A program made the position numbers and the translations under genes. The notes beneath the pieces were generated by a model. That model saw only the letters and a list, made by a program, of their open reading frames with translations. It was not told the origin of the DNA and ran no database searches. Below are positions 1 to 5,149 of a stretch of DNA of 6,154 nucleotides, in pieces. Each line of letters starts with the position of its first letter. Position 1 is the first letter of the stretch. The stretch is from assembly GCA_002353225.1 (NCBI GenBank), contig DEJF01000007.1:1-6154 (forward strand), in the 5' to 3' direction. This DNA is from Prevotella sp. UBA2755 (GTDB lineage Bacteria; Bacteroidota; Bacteroidia; Bacteroidales; Bacteroidaceae).

Positions 1-78
1 CTTGGTAACACGGTTGATGGCAACCAGTCTGTCTTTCAACTCAACGTCACTATTTACTTTAACTCTGTTCATTGCCAT
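1..78 (-). CDS. rpsE: 30S ribosomal protein uS5 (S5), N-terminal 26 codons only
   Basis: uS5 is a small-subunit protein of the body that contributes to mRNA entry and decoding accuracy. Only its first 26 codons lie in the window; the gene runs off the left edge with an open frame. The translation starts MAMNRVKVNSDVELKDRLVA and ends INRVTK, which matches the N-terminus I remember for Bacteroidota uS5 (the ELKDRLVAINRVTK segment just before the double-stranded-RNA-binding-like domain). The chosen start is the ATG at 78-76. A second ATG two codons downstream is possible but less likely, because the MAM start is usual in this group. It begins six bases after the rplR stop, so it is part of the same transcript. 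No Shine-Dalgarno motif is visible; the leader is A/T-rich and has an A at -3. The identification is supported by both sequence and the conserved uL18-uS5 order. Confidence 0.93.
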   Translation of the reverse strand, partial: MAMNRVKVNSDVELKDRLVAINRVTK

Positions 79-84
79 AATCGT

Positions 85-429
85 TTAAAATTTAAGTCCA
101 CCTTTACGTGCTGCATCAGCCAAAGACTTCACACGGCCATGATAGAGATAACCGTTACGGTCGAAGACAACAGAACTAACGCCTGCTGCCTGAGCCTTCT
201 CGGCTACCAACTCACCAACCTTCTCAGCCTGCTGGATCTTAGGCATAGCCTCAAGACCGATAGAAGATGCAGATGCGAGTGTTTTACCTTCCAAATCGTT
301 AATCACCTGAGCATAGATCTGCTTGTTGCTGCGGAAAACGCTCAAGCGTGGACGCTCGGCTGTGCCGAATACGTTCTTACGAATTCTATATTTAATCTTA
401 ATTCGTCTTTCTATTTTCTTTGTTGCCAT
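85..429 (-). CDS. rplR: 50S ribosomal protein uL18 (L18)
   Basis: uL18 binds 5S rRNA and, with uL5, docks it onto the central protuberance of the large subunit. The 114-residue product is close to the usual bacterial length of about 117. It begins with a basic segment (residues 3-19, rich in K and R), followed by the family motif RPRLSVFRSNKQIYAQVI at 27-44. It ends with the conserved VVFDRNGYLYHGRVKSLADA stretch and an AARKGGLKF tail. An upstream in-frame TTG at 438 would add three residues (MKI), but the ATG at 429 gives the family-typical MATKK start and is preferred. The gene lies 24 bases after rplF and 6 bases before rpsE. The leader has no strong Shine-Dalgarno motif, only a weak GAAG, and has an A at -3. 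The frame is complete and nothing is unusual. Confidence 0.97.
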   Translation of the reverse strand: MATKKIERRIKIKYRIRKNVFGTAERPRLSVFRSNKQIYAQVINDLEGKTLASASSIGLEAMPKIQQAEKVGELVAEKAQAAGVSSVVFDRNGYLYHGRVKSLADAARKGGLKF

Positions 430-453
430 AATCTTCAATTCTTTAAATGATTA

Positions 454-1023
454 TTACTTTGCTGCGGCTGACTTACCCGACTTACGACGGATAACCTCGC
501 CCTTGAACAAAATACCCTTACCCTTATAAGGCTCCGGCATACGGAAAGAACGAATCTTTGCACAAATGAGTCCGAGTAACTGCTTGTCGCAAGACTCCAG
601 GATGATCTGTGGGTTCTGGTTACGCTCCATCTTGGTCTCCACCTTTACCTCCTTAGGAAGTTGGATGAAGATAGGGTGTGTGTAACCGAGTGAGAACTCG
701 ATGATGTTACCCTGGTTAGACACACGGTAACCGACACCGATGAGTTCCATCTCCTTCTTGTAACCCTCACTGACACCAACAACCATATTGTTGATGAGTG
801 CGCGATACAGACCGTGGAATGCCTGCTTCTGTTTGATATTGACAGGGCTGTTCTCGTCAATCTCAAATGTTATATGTCCATCAGCGACGTTCATCTTGAT
901 GGATGCATCGACTTTCTGTGAAAGTTCTCCTTTTGGACCCTTTACGGTAACGACACCGTCCTGACCTTGTGCTACAGTAACACCGGCAGGGATACTAATT
1001 GGCAATTTTCCTATTCTTGACAT
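454..1023 (-). CDS. rplF: 50S ribosomal protein uL6 (L6)
   Basis: uL6 lies near the base of the L7/L12 stalk, next to the sarcin-ricin loop and the factor-binding site. The product has 189 residues, slightly longer than the roughly 177 of E. coli. It has the MSRIGKLPISIP start, the first-domain strand VVTVKGPKGELSQ (24-36), the linker region RALINNMVVGVSEGYKKEME (74-93) followed by LIGVGYR, and the C-terminal signature PEPYKGKGI (163-171). The last residues are a basic, alanine-rich tail. An in-frame TTG at 1038 directly after the rpsH stop would add five residues. The ATG at 1023 is preferred because it gives the conserved N-terminus and sits eight bases after a GGAGG core. That strong ribosome binding site is unusual among these genes. 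The gene ends with a tandem TAA TAA. Confidence 0.97.
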   Translation of the reverse strand: MSRIGKLPISIPAGVTVAQGQDGVVTVKGPKGELSQKVDASIKMNVADGHITFEIDENSPVNIKQKQAFHGLYRALINNMVVGVSEGYKKEMELIGVGYRVSNQGNIIEFSLGYTHPIFIQLPKEVKVETKMERNQNPQIILESCDKQLLGLICAKIRSFRMPEPYKGKGILFKGEVIRRKSGKSAAAK

Positions 1024-1030
1024 AATCGAG

Positions 1031-1036
1031 TCCTCC
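1031..1036 (-). promoter_or_regulatory. Strong Shine-Dalgarno site for rplF
   Basis: On the minus strand this reads GGAGGA. Its GGAGG core ends eight bases before the rplF ATG at 1023, a near-ideal distance. It lies in the 15-base gap after the rpsH stop. It decides the rplF start: it would fall inside the coding region if the TTG at 1038 were used. Most other genes in the window have no such motif. That a Shine-Dalgarno core is present is direct observation; that it is used is inference. Confidence 0.75.
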
Positions 1037-1038
1037 AA

Positions 1039-1434
1039 TTAATATACGAAACAAAGCACCTCACCGCCAATCTTCAGGGCAGCAGCCTCTTTGTCTGTCA
1101 TTACACCTTGGGATGTAGATAAGATGGCAATACCTAATCCGTTAATTACTCTCGGCATGTCTTTGTAACCAGTGTACTTACGAAGACCTGGTGTTGACAC
1201 GCGTTTCAGGCACTTGATGGCGTTAGCCTTTGTGGCTGGGTCATACTTCAAAGCCACTTTGATAGTGCCCTGAGGTCCATCCTCGATGAACTTGTAGTTC
1301 AGGATGTAACCTTTCTCGAAGAGGATCTTAGTGATTTCCTTCTTCAAGTTAGACGCAGGAACCTCAACAACACGGTGATGAGCCATGATGGCGTTTCTGA
1401 GTCTGGTCAGATAATCTGCTATTGGATCTGTCAT
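1039..1434 (-). CDS. rpsH: 30S ribosomal protein uS8 (S8)
   Basis: uS8 is a primary 16S rRNA-binding protein (helix 21 region) needed for assembly of the central domain. In E. coli it is also the translational repressor of the spc operon. The product has 131 residues, against 130 in E. coli. It starts MTDPIADYLTRLRNA, and its RNA-binding C-terminal motif STSQGVMT lies at 106-113. The final GGEVLCFVY resembles the family's GGEIICYVA-type ending. The start is the ATG at 1434. It follows the longest intergenic gap in the window (60 bases after rpsN), which can form a hairpin ending 11 bases before this ATG. It has no Shine-Dalgarno motif, and its leader ends in an A/T-only stretch. It is followed 15 bases later by rplF. 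Identification is secure; autoregulation in this organism is only inferred from E. coli. Confidence 0.97.
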   Translation of the reverse strand: MTDPIADYLTRLRNAIMAHHRVVEVPASNLKKEITKILFEKGYILNYKFIEDGPQGTIKVALKYDPATKANAIKCLKRVSTPGLRKYTGYKDMPRVINGLGIAILSTSQGVMTDKEAAALKIGGEVLCFVY

Positions 1435-1445
1435 AAAATAAATTG

Positions 1446-1479
1446 TTTAATTAATCGGGACTACCCCGACAATATTAAA
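1446..1479 (-). promoter_or_regulatory. Possible imperfect hairpin in the rpsN-rpsH leader
   Basis: On the minus strand, TCGGG (1469-1465) pairs with CCCGA (1459-1455) around a five-base GTAGT loop. Below it, TTTAAT (1479-1474) can pair with ATTAAA (1451-1446) across a small internal loop of four and three bases. The structure ends 11 bases before the rpsH ATG. It could be an RNA element acting on uS8 translation. It does not look like a standard terminator, because the bases after the stem are mixed A/T rather than a T run. The A/T arms could pair by chance, so the five-pair GC core is the only solid part. Confidence 0.4.
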
Positions 1480-1494
1480 TAAATAACTCTCTAA

Positions 1495-1797
1495 TTACCA
1501 ACTTGCCTTCTTTACGCCTGGGATCAGACCACTGGAAGCCATCTCACGGAACTGGATACGTGACAGTCCGAACTGACGCATATAACCTTTGGGACGACCT
1601 GTGATCTTACAACGGTTGTGCAGACGGATAGGATTAGCATTCTTGGGGATGCTCTGGAGTTTACGAGCAGCCTCGTAAGCCTCTGCGGGATCCTCTGATG
1701 TTGCGATAATCTTCTTCAATGCCGCACGTTTCTCAGCATAACGGGCAACCATCTTAGCGCGCTTTACCTCGCGGGCCTTCATTGATTCTTTTGCCAT
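1495..1797 (-). CDS. rpsN: 30S ribosomal protein uS14 (S14), long zinc-free form
   Basis: uS14 is a protein of the small-subunit head, next to uS3 and uS10. The product has 100 residues, the long form typified by E. coli (101). It has a basic helical N-terminus (MAKESMKAREVKRAK), and the conserved core NRCKITGRP (61-69) is followed by GYMRQFGLSRIQFREMA. The tail is GLIPGVKKASW. Only one cysteine is present (residue 63), so the paired CxxC zinc motifs of the short C+ form are absent and this is a C- type. The ATG at 1797 lies five bases after the rplE stop. The position between uL5 and uS8 is the normal spc location, so this is the main operon copy. The leader has no clear Shine-Dalgarno motif. 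The following 60-base gap before rpsH is unusually long for this cluster. Confidence 0.97.
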   Translation of the reverse strand: MAKESMKAREVKRAKMVARYAEKRAALKKIIATSEDPAEAYEAARKLQSIPKNANPIRLHNRCKITGRPKGYMRQFGLSRIQFREMASSGLIPGVKKASW

Positions 1798-1802
1798 ATC
1801 TC

Positions 1803-2357
1803 TTAATCGTTTTTAGCGTTCTTGAATGGCAGACCGAAGCCTTTCAGCAGTGCATAACCCTCCTCATCCGTCTTGGCAGATGTAACGAAGGTAATGTTCA
1901 TACCCTGGATGCGATCTACTGTATCAATATTGATTTCAGGGAAGATAATCTGCTCCTGAACACCGAGTGTGTAGTTGCCACGACCGTCGAACTTGCTCTC
2001 GATACCCTTGAAGTCACGGATACGAGGAAGAGCCACGCGGACTAGTTTCTCCAAGAACTCGTACATACGCTCACGGCGCAGTGTTACCATCACACCGATA
2101 GGCATCTTCTTACGAAGTTTGAAGTTAGCGATATCCTTCTTAGAATAGGTGGCAACAGCCTTCTGACCAGTAATGGTCGTAATCTCGTTGATGGCAACGT
2201 CGATAATCTTCTTATCCTGTGTTGCATCACCCAGACCCTGATTGATGACAATCTTCTTCAGGACAGGAATCTGCATGGCTGAAGTGTAGTTGAACTGCTT
2301 CTGCAGAGCCGGAGCAATCTTCTCCTTATACTCTTTCTTTAACTGTGCTGTATCCAT
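1803..2357 (-). CDS. rplE: 50S ribosomal protein uL5 (L5)
   Basis: uL5 is a 5S rRNA-binding protein of the central protuberance that also touches P-site tRNA and forms an intersubunit bridge to the small-subunit head. The product has 184 residues (E. coli 179). Family signatures are clear: the IPVLKKIVINQGLGDA segment (30-45), LRKKMPIGVMVTLRRERMYE (81-100), LPRIRDFKGI (110-119) and NYTLGVQEQIIFPEI (128-142). The start is the ATG at 2357, whose A is also the last base of the rplX TAA stop, giving a TAATG overlap. A GGAGG core ten bases upstream, inside the end of rplX, supports this start. In E. coli the mRNA around the uL5 start is the uS8 repressor target; no such site was identified here. 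rpsN follows five bases later. Confidence 0.97.
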   Translation of the reverse strand: MDTAQLKKEYKEKIAPALQKQFNYTSAMQIPVLKKIVINQGLGDATQDKKIIDVAINEITTITGQKAVATYSKKDIANFKLRKKMPIGVMVTLRRERMYEFLEKLVRVALPRIRDFKGIESKFDGRGNYTLGVQEQIIFPEINIDTVDRIQGMNITFVTSAKTDEEGYALLKGFGLPFKNAKND

Positions 2358-2674
2358 TACTTAATTTCCTCCCCTGACTTTTTAGCGACACGGATCACGT
2401 TCTTGCCCTCGTGCTTGATAGCCACACGGGTAGCCTTACCGCTCTTCGGATCGATCAGACTTACATTTGAGATATGTATCGGAGCCTCCTGCTTGATGAT
2501 ACCACCCTGAGGGTGCTGTGCACTTGGCTTGGCGCTCTTAGATACCATATTAACGCCTTCCACGAGGACTCTCTCCTCTTTCACGAAGACTTTGAGCACC
2601 TTACCCTTCTGGCCTTTGTCCTTGCCAGCGAGGATAATTACCTCATCACCTTTTTTAATATGTAACTTACTCAT
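2357..2674 (-). CDS. rplX: 50S ribosomal protein uL24 (L24)
   Basis: uL24 is an assembly-initiating protein that binds the 5' region of 23S rRNA and sits near the peptide exit tunnel. The product has 105 residues (E. coli 104). Its KOW domain is visible near the N-terminus as IKKGDEVIILAGKDKGQKG followed by KVLKV (about 6-29). Further on are VEGVNMVSKSAKP, the GGIIKQEAPIHISNV segment and a basic C-terminus ending KKSGEEIK. The start is the ATG at 2674, 19 bases after the rplN stop, with no Shine-Dalgarno motif. The stop overlaps the rplE start by one base, so the two are probably translationally coupled. The codons for the terminal GEE residues also form the Shine-Dalgarno site of rplE. Confidence 0.97.
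   Translation of the reverse strand: MSKLHIKKGDEVIILAGKDKGQKGKVLKVFVKEERVLVEGVNMVSKSAKPSAQHPQGGIIKQEAPIHISNVSLIDPKSGKATRVAIKHEGKNVIRVAKKSGEEIK
2367..2374 (-). promoter_or_regulatory. Shine-Dalgarno site for rplE, embedded in the end of rplX
   Basis: The minus strand reads GGGGAGGA here. The GGAGG core (2372-2368) ends ten bases before the rplE ATG at 2357. The same bases encode Gly-Glu-Glu near the C-terminus of uL24, so the match may partly reflect protein constraint. It supports the ATG that overlaps the rplX stop. It is one of only two such cores found ahead of a start in this window. Confidence 0.62.
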
Positions 2675-2693
2675 TTCTTGAATGCTTTAAATG

Positions 2694-3059
2694 TTAAAGA
2701 ACCTCAGGTGCCAGTGAAACGACCTTCATATTTACGGCACGCAACTCACGGGCTACGGGACCGAAGATACGGCTGCCACGGAGTTCACCAGCGTTGTTCA
2801 GCAGCACACAAGCATTGTCATCGAAGCGGATGTATGAGCCATCAGCGCGTCGAATCTCCTTCTTTGTGCGAACAACCAAAGCCTTAGATACTGCACCTTT
2901 TTTAACATCACTTGTGGGGATGGCGTTCTTGATAGCAACGACAATCACATCACCCACGCTGGCATAACGGCGGCGGGTACCACCCAGCACACGGATGCAG
3001 AGAGCCTCACGTGCACCGCTGTTGTCAGCAACTGTCAGTCTTGTCTCAGTTTGTATCAT
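2694..3059 (-). CDS. rplN: 50S ribosomal protein uL14 (L14)
   Basis: uL14 lies at the subunit interface, contacts 16S rRNA as a bridge, and is the docking site for the silencing factor RsfS. The product has 121 residues, close to the normal 122-123. It starts with the near-invariant MIQTETRLTVADNSGARE (1-18), continues with CIRVLGGTRRRYASVGDVIV (21-40), and has the signature RGSRIFGPVARELR at 94-107 and the ending SLAPEVL. The start is the ATG at 3059. In E. coli this gene opens a separate spc operon with its own promoter. Here it follows the rpsQ stop by only two bases (TAATTATG), leaving no room for an intergenic promoter, so it is probably cotranscribed with the S10 genes. rplX follows after 19 bases. 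Confidence 0.98.
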   Translation of the reverse strand: MIQTETRLTVADNSGAREALCIRVLGGTRRRYASVGDVIVVAIKNAIPTSDVKKGAVSKALVVRTKKEIRRADGSYIRFDDNACVLLNNAGELRGSRIFGPVARELRAVNMKVVSLAPEVL

Positions 3060-3061
3060 AA

Positions 3062-3328
3062 TTACTTCGCTTTTTCAACAATCTGTACTAATCTCCATCT
3101 CTTAGTCTTTGACAAAGGACGGGTCTCCATAACGAGTACGGTATCACCTACGTTGCACTCGTTCTTCTCATCGTGTACATGGTACTTCTTTGTCTTCTGG
3201 ACAAACTTACCATAAATAGGGTGCTTCTCCTTGAACTTAGCGGCAATAACAATGGTTTTATCCATCTTGTTACTGATAACGACACCCTGTCTTGTCTTTC
3301 TTAAATTTCTTGTTTCCATCTGGACCAT
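3062..3328 (-). CDS. rpsQ: 30S ribosomal protein uS17 (S17)
   Basis: uS17 is an OB-fold protein that binds the 5' domain of 16S rRNA early in small-subunit assembly. The product has 88 residues from the first ATG, or 85 from the second (E. coli 84). Recognisable elements are GVVISNKMDKTIVIA (15-29), HPIYGKF (36-42), HDEKNECNVGD (52-62) and RPLSKTKRW (70-78). Two starts are possible. The ATG at 3328 is two bases after the rpmC stop and has A at -3 and -6, which fits the A-rich start contexts of this phylum. The ATG at 3319 gives METRNLRK, the N-terminus I remember for relatives. I chose 3328 on context, but the choice is open. The gene is followed two bases later by rplN. Confidence 0.95.
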   Translation of the reverse strand: MVQMETRNLRKTRQGVVISNKMDKTIVIAAKFKEKHPIYGKFVQKTKKYHVHDEKNECNVGDTVLVMETRPLSKTKRWRLVQIVEKAK

Positions 3329-3330
3329 TA

Positions 3331-3525
3331 TTATTTGTTAAGTTCTCTCTGACGGAGTTCTGTCTTCATACGAGCGATGTCACGACGTGTGGCCTTAATC
3401 TGTGATGGATTCTCCATAGGAGTGATGGCGTGATTCAACTTCATCTGGTTGTATTTGGCAACCTCAGTCTCCAGTTTCTCAGCCAAATCCTTGGTCTCAA
3501 GCTCTTTTAATTCTTTGCTCTTCAT
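3331..3525 (-). CDS. rpmC: 50S ribosomal protein uL29 (L29)
   Basis: uL29 is a small helical protein beside the peptide exit tunnel, where with uL23 it helps form the docking area for nascent-chain factors such as SRP and trigger factor. The product has 64 residues (E. coli 63). It shows the family's two-helix layout: a charged first helix (about 3-30, KELKELETKDLAEKLETEVA), a turn around residues 35-40 (TPMENP), and a basic second helix with the conserved IKATRRDIARMKTELRQRE segment. The start is the ATG at 3525, five bases after the rplP stop, in a TAAGAAGTATG junction that recurs exactly at rpsC. rpsQ follows after two bases. Position between uL16 and uS17 is canonical. Confidence 0.97.
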   Translation of the reverse strand: MKSKELKELETKDLAEKLETEVAKYNQMKLNHAITPMENPSQIKATRRDIARMKTELRQRELNK

Positions 3526-3530
3526 ACTTC

Positions 3531-3959
3531 TTAAGCGTTTTTATCGTAATCGCGTCTAACAACAAACTTAGTCTTCACAGGCAACTTCTGGGCACCGAGG
3601 CGGAGAGCCTCCTTAGCGGTCTCAAAAGGTACGCCTTCTACTTCAAAGAGGATACGTCCTGGAGTTACAGGAGCCACCCAACCAGCGGGGTCACCCTTAC
3701 CTTTACCCATACGTACGTCAGCAGGCTTACGTGTAATAGGTTTGTCCGGGAAGATGCGGATCCACACCTGACCCTCACGGTTCATATAACGGTTGATAGC
3801 AACACGGGCTGCCTCAATCTGACGGCTGTCAATCCACTTGGCATCCAATGTCTTGATGCCGAATGAGCCGAAAGCCAGTTGTGTACCTCTGTGGGCGTTG
3901 CCTTTATTGCCGCGTCCATCCTGAGGTCTTCTATATCTTACTCTCTTAGGCTGTAACAT
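3531..3959 (-). CDS. rplP: 50S ribosomal protein uL16 (L16)
   Basis: uL16 helps shape the A site and the entry of aminoacyl-tRNA to the peptidyl transferase centre, and is added late in large-subunit assembly. The product has 142 residues (E. coli 136). Motifs are MLQPKRVRYRR at the start, RGTQLAFGSFGIK (24-36), QIEAARVAINR (47-57), VWIRIFPDKPIT (65-76) and MGKGKGDPAGWVAPV (84-98). Arg83 aligns with E. coli Arg81, the residue hydroxylated by the YcfD/RoxA oxygenase in that organism; whether it is modified here cannot be told. The start is the ATG at 3959, 24 bases after the rpsC stop. The leader carries AAGAAG but no GGAGG core. rpmC follows after five bases. Confidence 0.98.
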   Translation of the reverse strand: MLQPKRVRYRRPQDGRGNKGNAHRGTQLAFGSFGIKTLDAKWIDSRQIEAARVAINRYMNREGQVWIRIFPDKPITRKPADVRMGKGKGDPAGWVAPVTPGRILFEVEGVPFETAKEALRLGAQKLPVKTKFVVRRDYDKNA

Positions 3960-3983
3960 GATAGCTTCTTACTTTTACGTTAA

Positions 3984-4706
3984 TTACTTTTTCTTATTAC
4001 GGAACTTTCTGCCACCATTGTTACCGCCATTAGAACGGCCTGTACCCTTCTCCTGAGCGAAGTTTGGAGCCAAGTCAACTTTACCGTAGATCTCACCACG
4101 GCAAATCCAAACCTTCAAGCCCAGCAGTCCGACTTTCGTCAGAGCCTCAGCCTGGCAGTAATCAATATCAGCACGGAAAGTGTGCAGAGGTGTACGACCT
4201 TCCTTAATCATCTCGCTACGTGCGATTTCAGCACCGTTCAGACGACCAGAGATCTGTACTTTGATACCCTCGGCACCAGCACGCATGGTGTTAGCCACAG
4301 CCATCTTGATAGCACGGCGGTAAGCGATCTTACCCTCTATCTGGCGAGCGATGTTGTTGGCTACAATCGTTGCGTCGAGTTCCGGTTTCTTTACTTCGAA
4401 GATATTGATCTGAATCTCCTTGTCATAGAGTTTCTTCAACTCTTCCTTCAACTTATCGACATCCTGTCCACCCTTACCAATGACAAGACCCGGACGGGCA
4501 GTGCAGATAGTGATGGTCACCAGTTTCAATGTACGTTCGATGACAATCTTTGACACGCTTGCCTTTGCAAGACGCTCATTGAGGTACTTACGGATTTTCT
4601 GATCCTCTACCAGGTTATCTCCGAAGTCCTTGCCTCCGAACCAATTTGAGTCCCAGCCTTTAACGATACCAAGGCGGTTGCTAATTGGATTTACTTTCTG
4701 TCCCAT
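3984..4706 (-). CDS. rpsC: 30S ribosomal protein uS3 (S3)
   Basis: uS3 sits on the head of the small subunit at the mRNA entry channel and contributes to the ribosome's helicase activity. The product has 240 residues (E. coli 233). It begins MGQKVNPISNRLGIVKGWDS. The KH RNA-binding domain is marked by the GKGG loop at 77-80 within RPGLVIGKGGQDVDKL. The C-terminal domain shows EGIKVQISGRLNGAEIARSE and GRTPLHTFRADIDY, both family signatures. The tail is rich in G, N and K (about 222-240), probably a flexible rRNA-contacting extension. The start is the ATG at 4706, five bases after the rplV stop. The TAAGAAGTATG junction is identical to that at rpmC. The frame is intact and the position after uL22 is canonical. 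Confidence 0.98.
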   Translation of the reverse strand: MGQKVNPISNRLGIVKGWDSNWFGGKDFGDNLVEDQKIRKYLNERLAKASVSKIVIERTLKLVTITICTARPGLVIGKGGQDVDKLKEELKKLYDKEIQINIFEVKKPELDATIVANNIARQIEGKIAYRRAIKMAVANTMRAGAEGIKVQISGRLNGAEIARSEMIKEGRTPLHTFRADIDYCQAEALTKVGLLGLKVWICRGEIYGKVDLAPNFAQEKGTGRSNGGNNGGRKFRNKKK

Positions 4707-4711
4707 ACTTC

Positions 4712-5113
4712 TTACTTATCATTAGTTTTAGCGTCGACAAACAGAGTCACGTGGTTCGAACGCTTACGGATACGATAGCCACGGCCCTGAGGTGCCGGTC
4801 TCATACGTTTCATTGTCACACCTTCGTCAACGAAGACACGGCTAACATACAGTTCACCGTCTTCAGCCTTGCGGTCATTCTTAGCCTCCCAGTTAGCGAT
4901 TGCCGAACGGAGAAGTTTCTCTACGTCAGCCGCAGCATGTTTCTTTGAGAATCTCAGAACACCAAGAGCGCGGTTTACCTCCATGCCGCGGATCATGTCT
5001 ACGACATAGCGCATCTTGCGTGGAGAAGAAGGAACACCTTTCAGCTTTGCAAAATACTGTGTCTTATTGGCTGCTTTTCTTTTCTCAGCCGCTAATCTTT
5101 TTCTTGCTCCCAT
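4712..5113 (-). CDS. rplV: 50S ribosomal protein uL22 (L22)
   Basis: uL22 binds several 23S rRNA domains, and its long beta-hairpin lines the peptide exit tunnel. The product has 133 residues against 110 in E. coli. The extra length is mostly a basic N-terminal extension (about residues 1-20) before the core SPRKMRYVVDMIRG (30-43). The tunnel hairpin is visible as VFVDEGVTMKRMRPAPQGRG followed by YRIRKRSNHVTLFV (93-126). The MKR triplet at 101-103, whose loss gives macrolide resistance in E. coli, is intact, so there is no sign of that resistance deletion. The start is the ATG at 5113, 36 bases after the rpsS stop, with an A-rich leader lacking a Shine-Dalgarno motif. rpsC follows after five bases. 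I believe the N-terminal extension is normal in Bacteroidota, but that is from memory. Confidence 0.97.
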   Translation of the reverse strand: MGARKRLAAEKRKAANKTQYFAKLKGVPSSPRKMRYVVDMIRGMEVNRALGVLRFSKKHAAADVEKLLRSAIANWEAKNDRKAEDGELYVSRVFVDEGVTMKRMRPAPQGRGYRIRKRSNHVTLFVDAKTNDK

Positions 5114-5149
5114 TATTTTATTCTTTTAATTTCTGGTGGGTTAGCCTGT

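Noticed and set aside
645..866. A 73-codon minus-strand open frame inside rplF in another frame
   Set aside because: It is fully contained in uL6 coding sequence, is rich in Ser, Thr and Arg, and matches nothing I know; it is a frame shadow.
1446..1479. The rpsN-rpsH hairpin as an intrinsic terminator
   Set aside because: The GC stem is only five pairs, and the following minus-strand bases are mixed A and T, not a T run. The downstream genes are essential parts of the same cluster.
3563..3570. TAAGTTTG on the minus strand, matching the Bacteroides -7 consensus, inside rplP; another copy lies at 3202-3209 inside rpsQ
   Set aside because: Both encode the conserved Lys-Phe-Val peptides of uL16 and uS17, and no TTTG box stands at the right distance upstream. 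They look like coding coincidences.
4182..4553. A 123-codon plus-strand open frame opposite rpsC
   Set aside because: It lies wholly antisense to a well-conserved uS3 gene, its translation has no recognisable domain, and it has no separate ribosome binding site. It is a by-product of codon use on the other strand. The same holds for the plus-strand frames opposite rplR, rplF, rplE, rplX, rplN, rplV and rpsS.
4793..4837. Possible macrolide-resistance change in the uL22 tunnel loop
   Set aside because: The MKR triplet and surrounding hairpin are intact, with no deletion or duplication visible.
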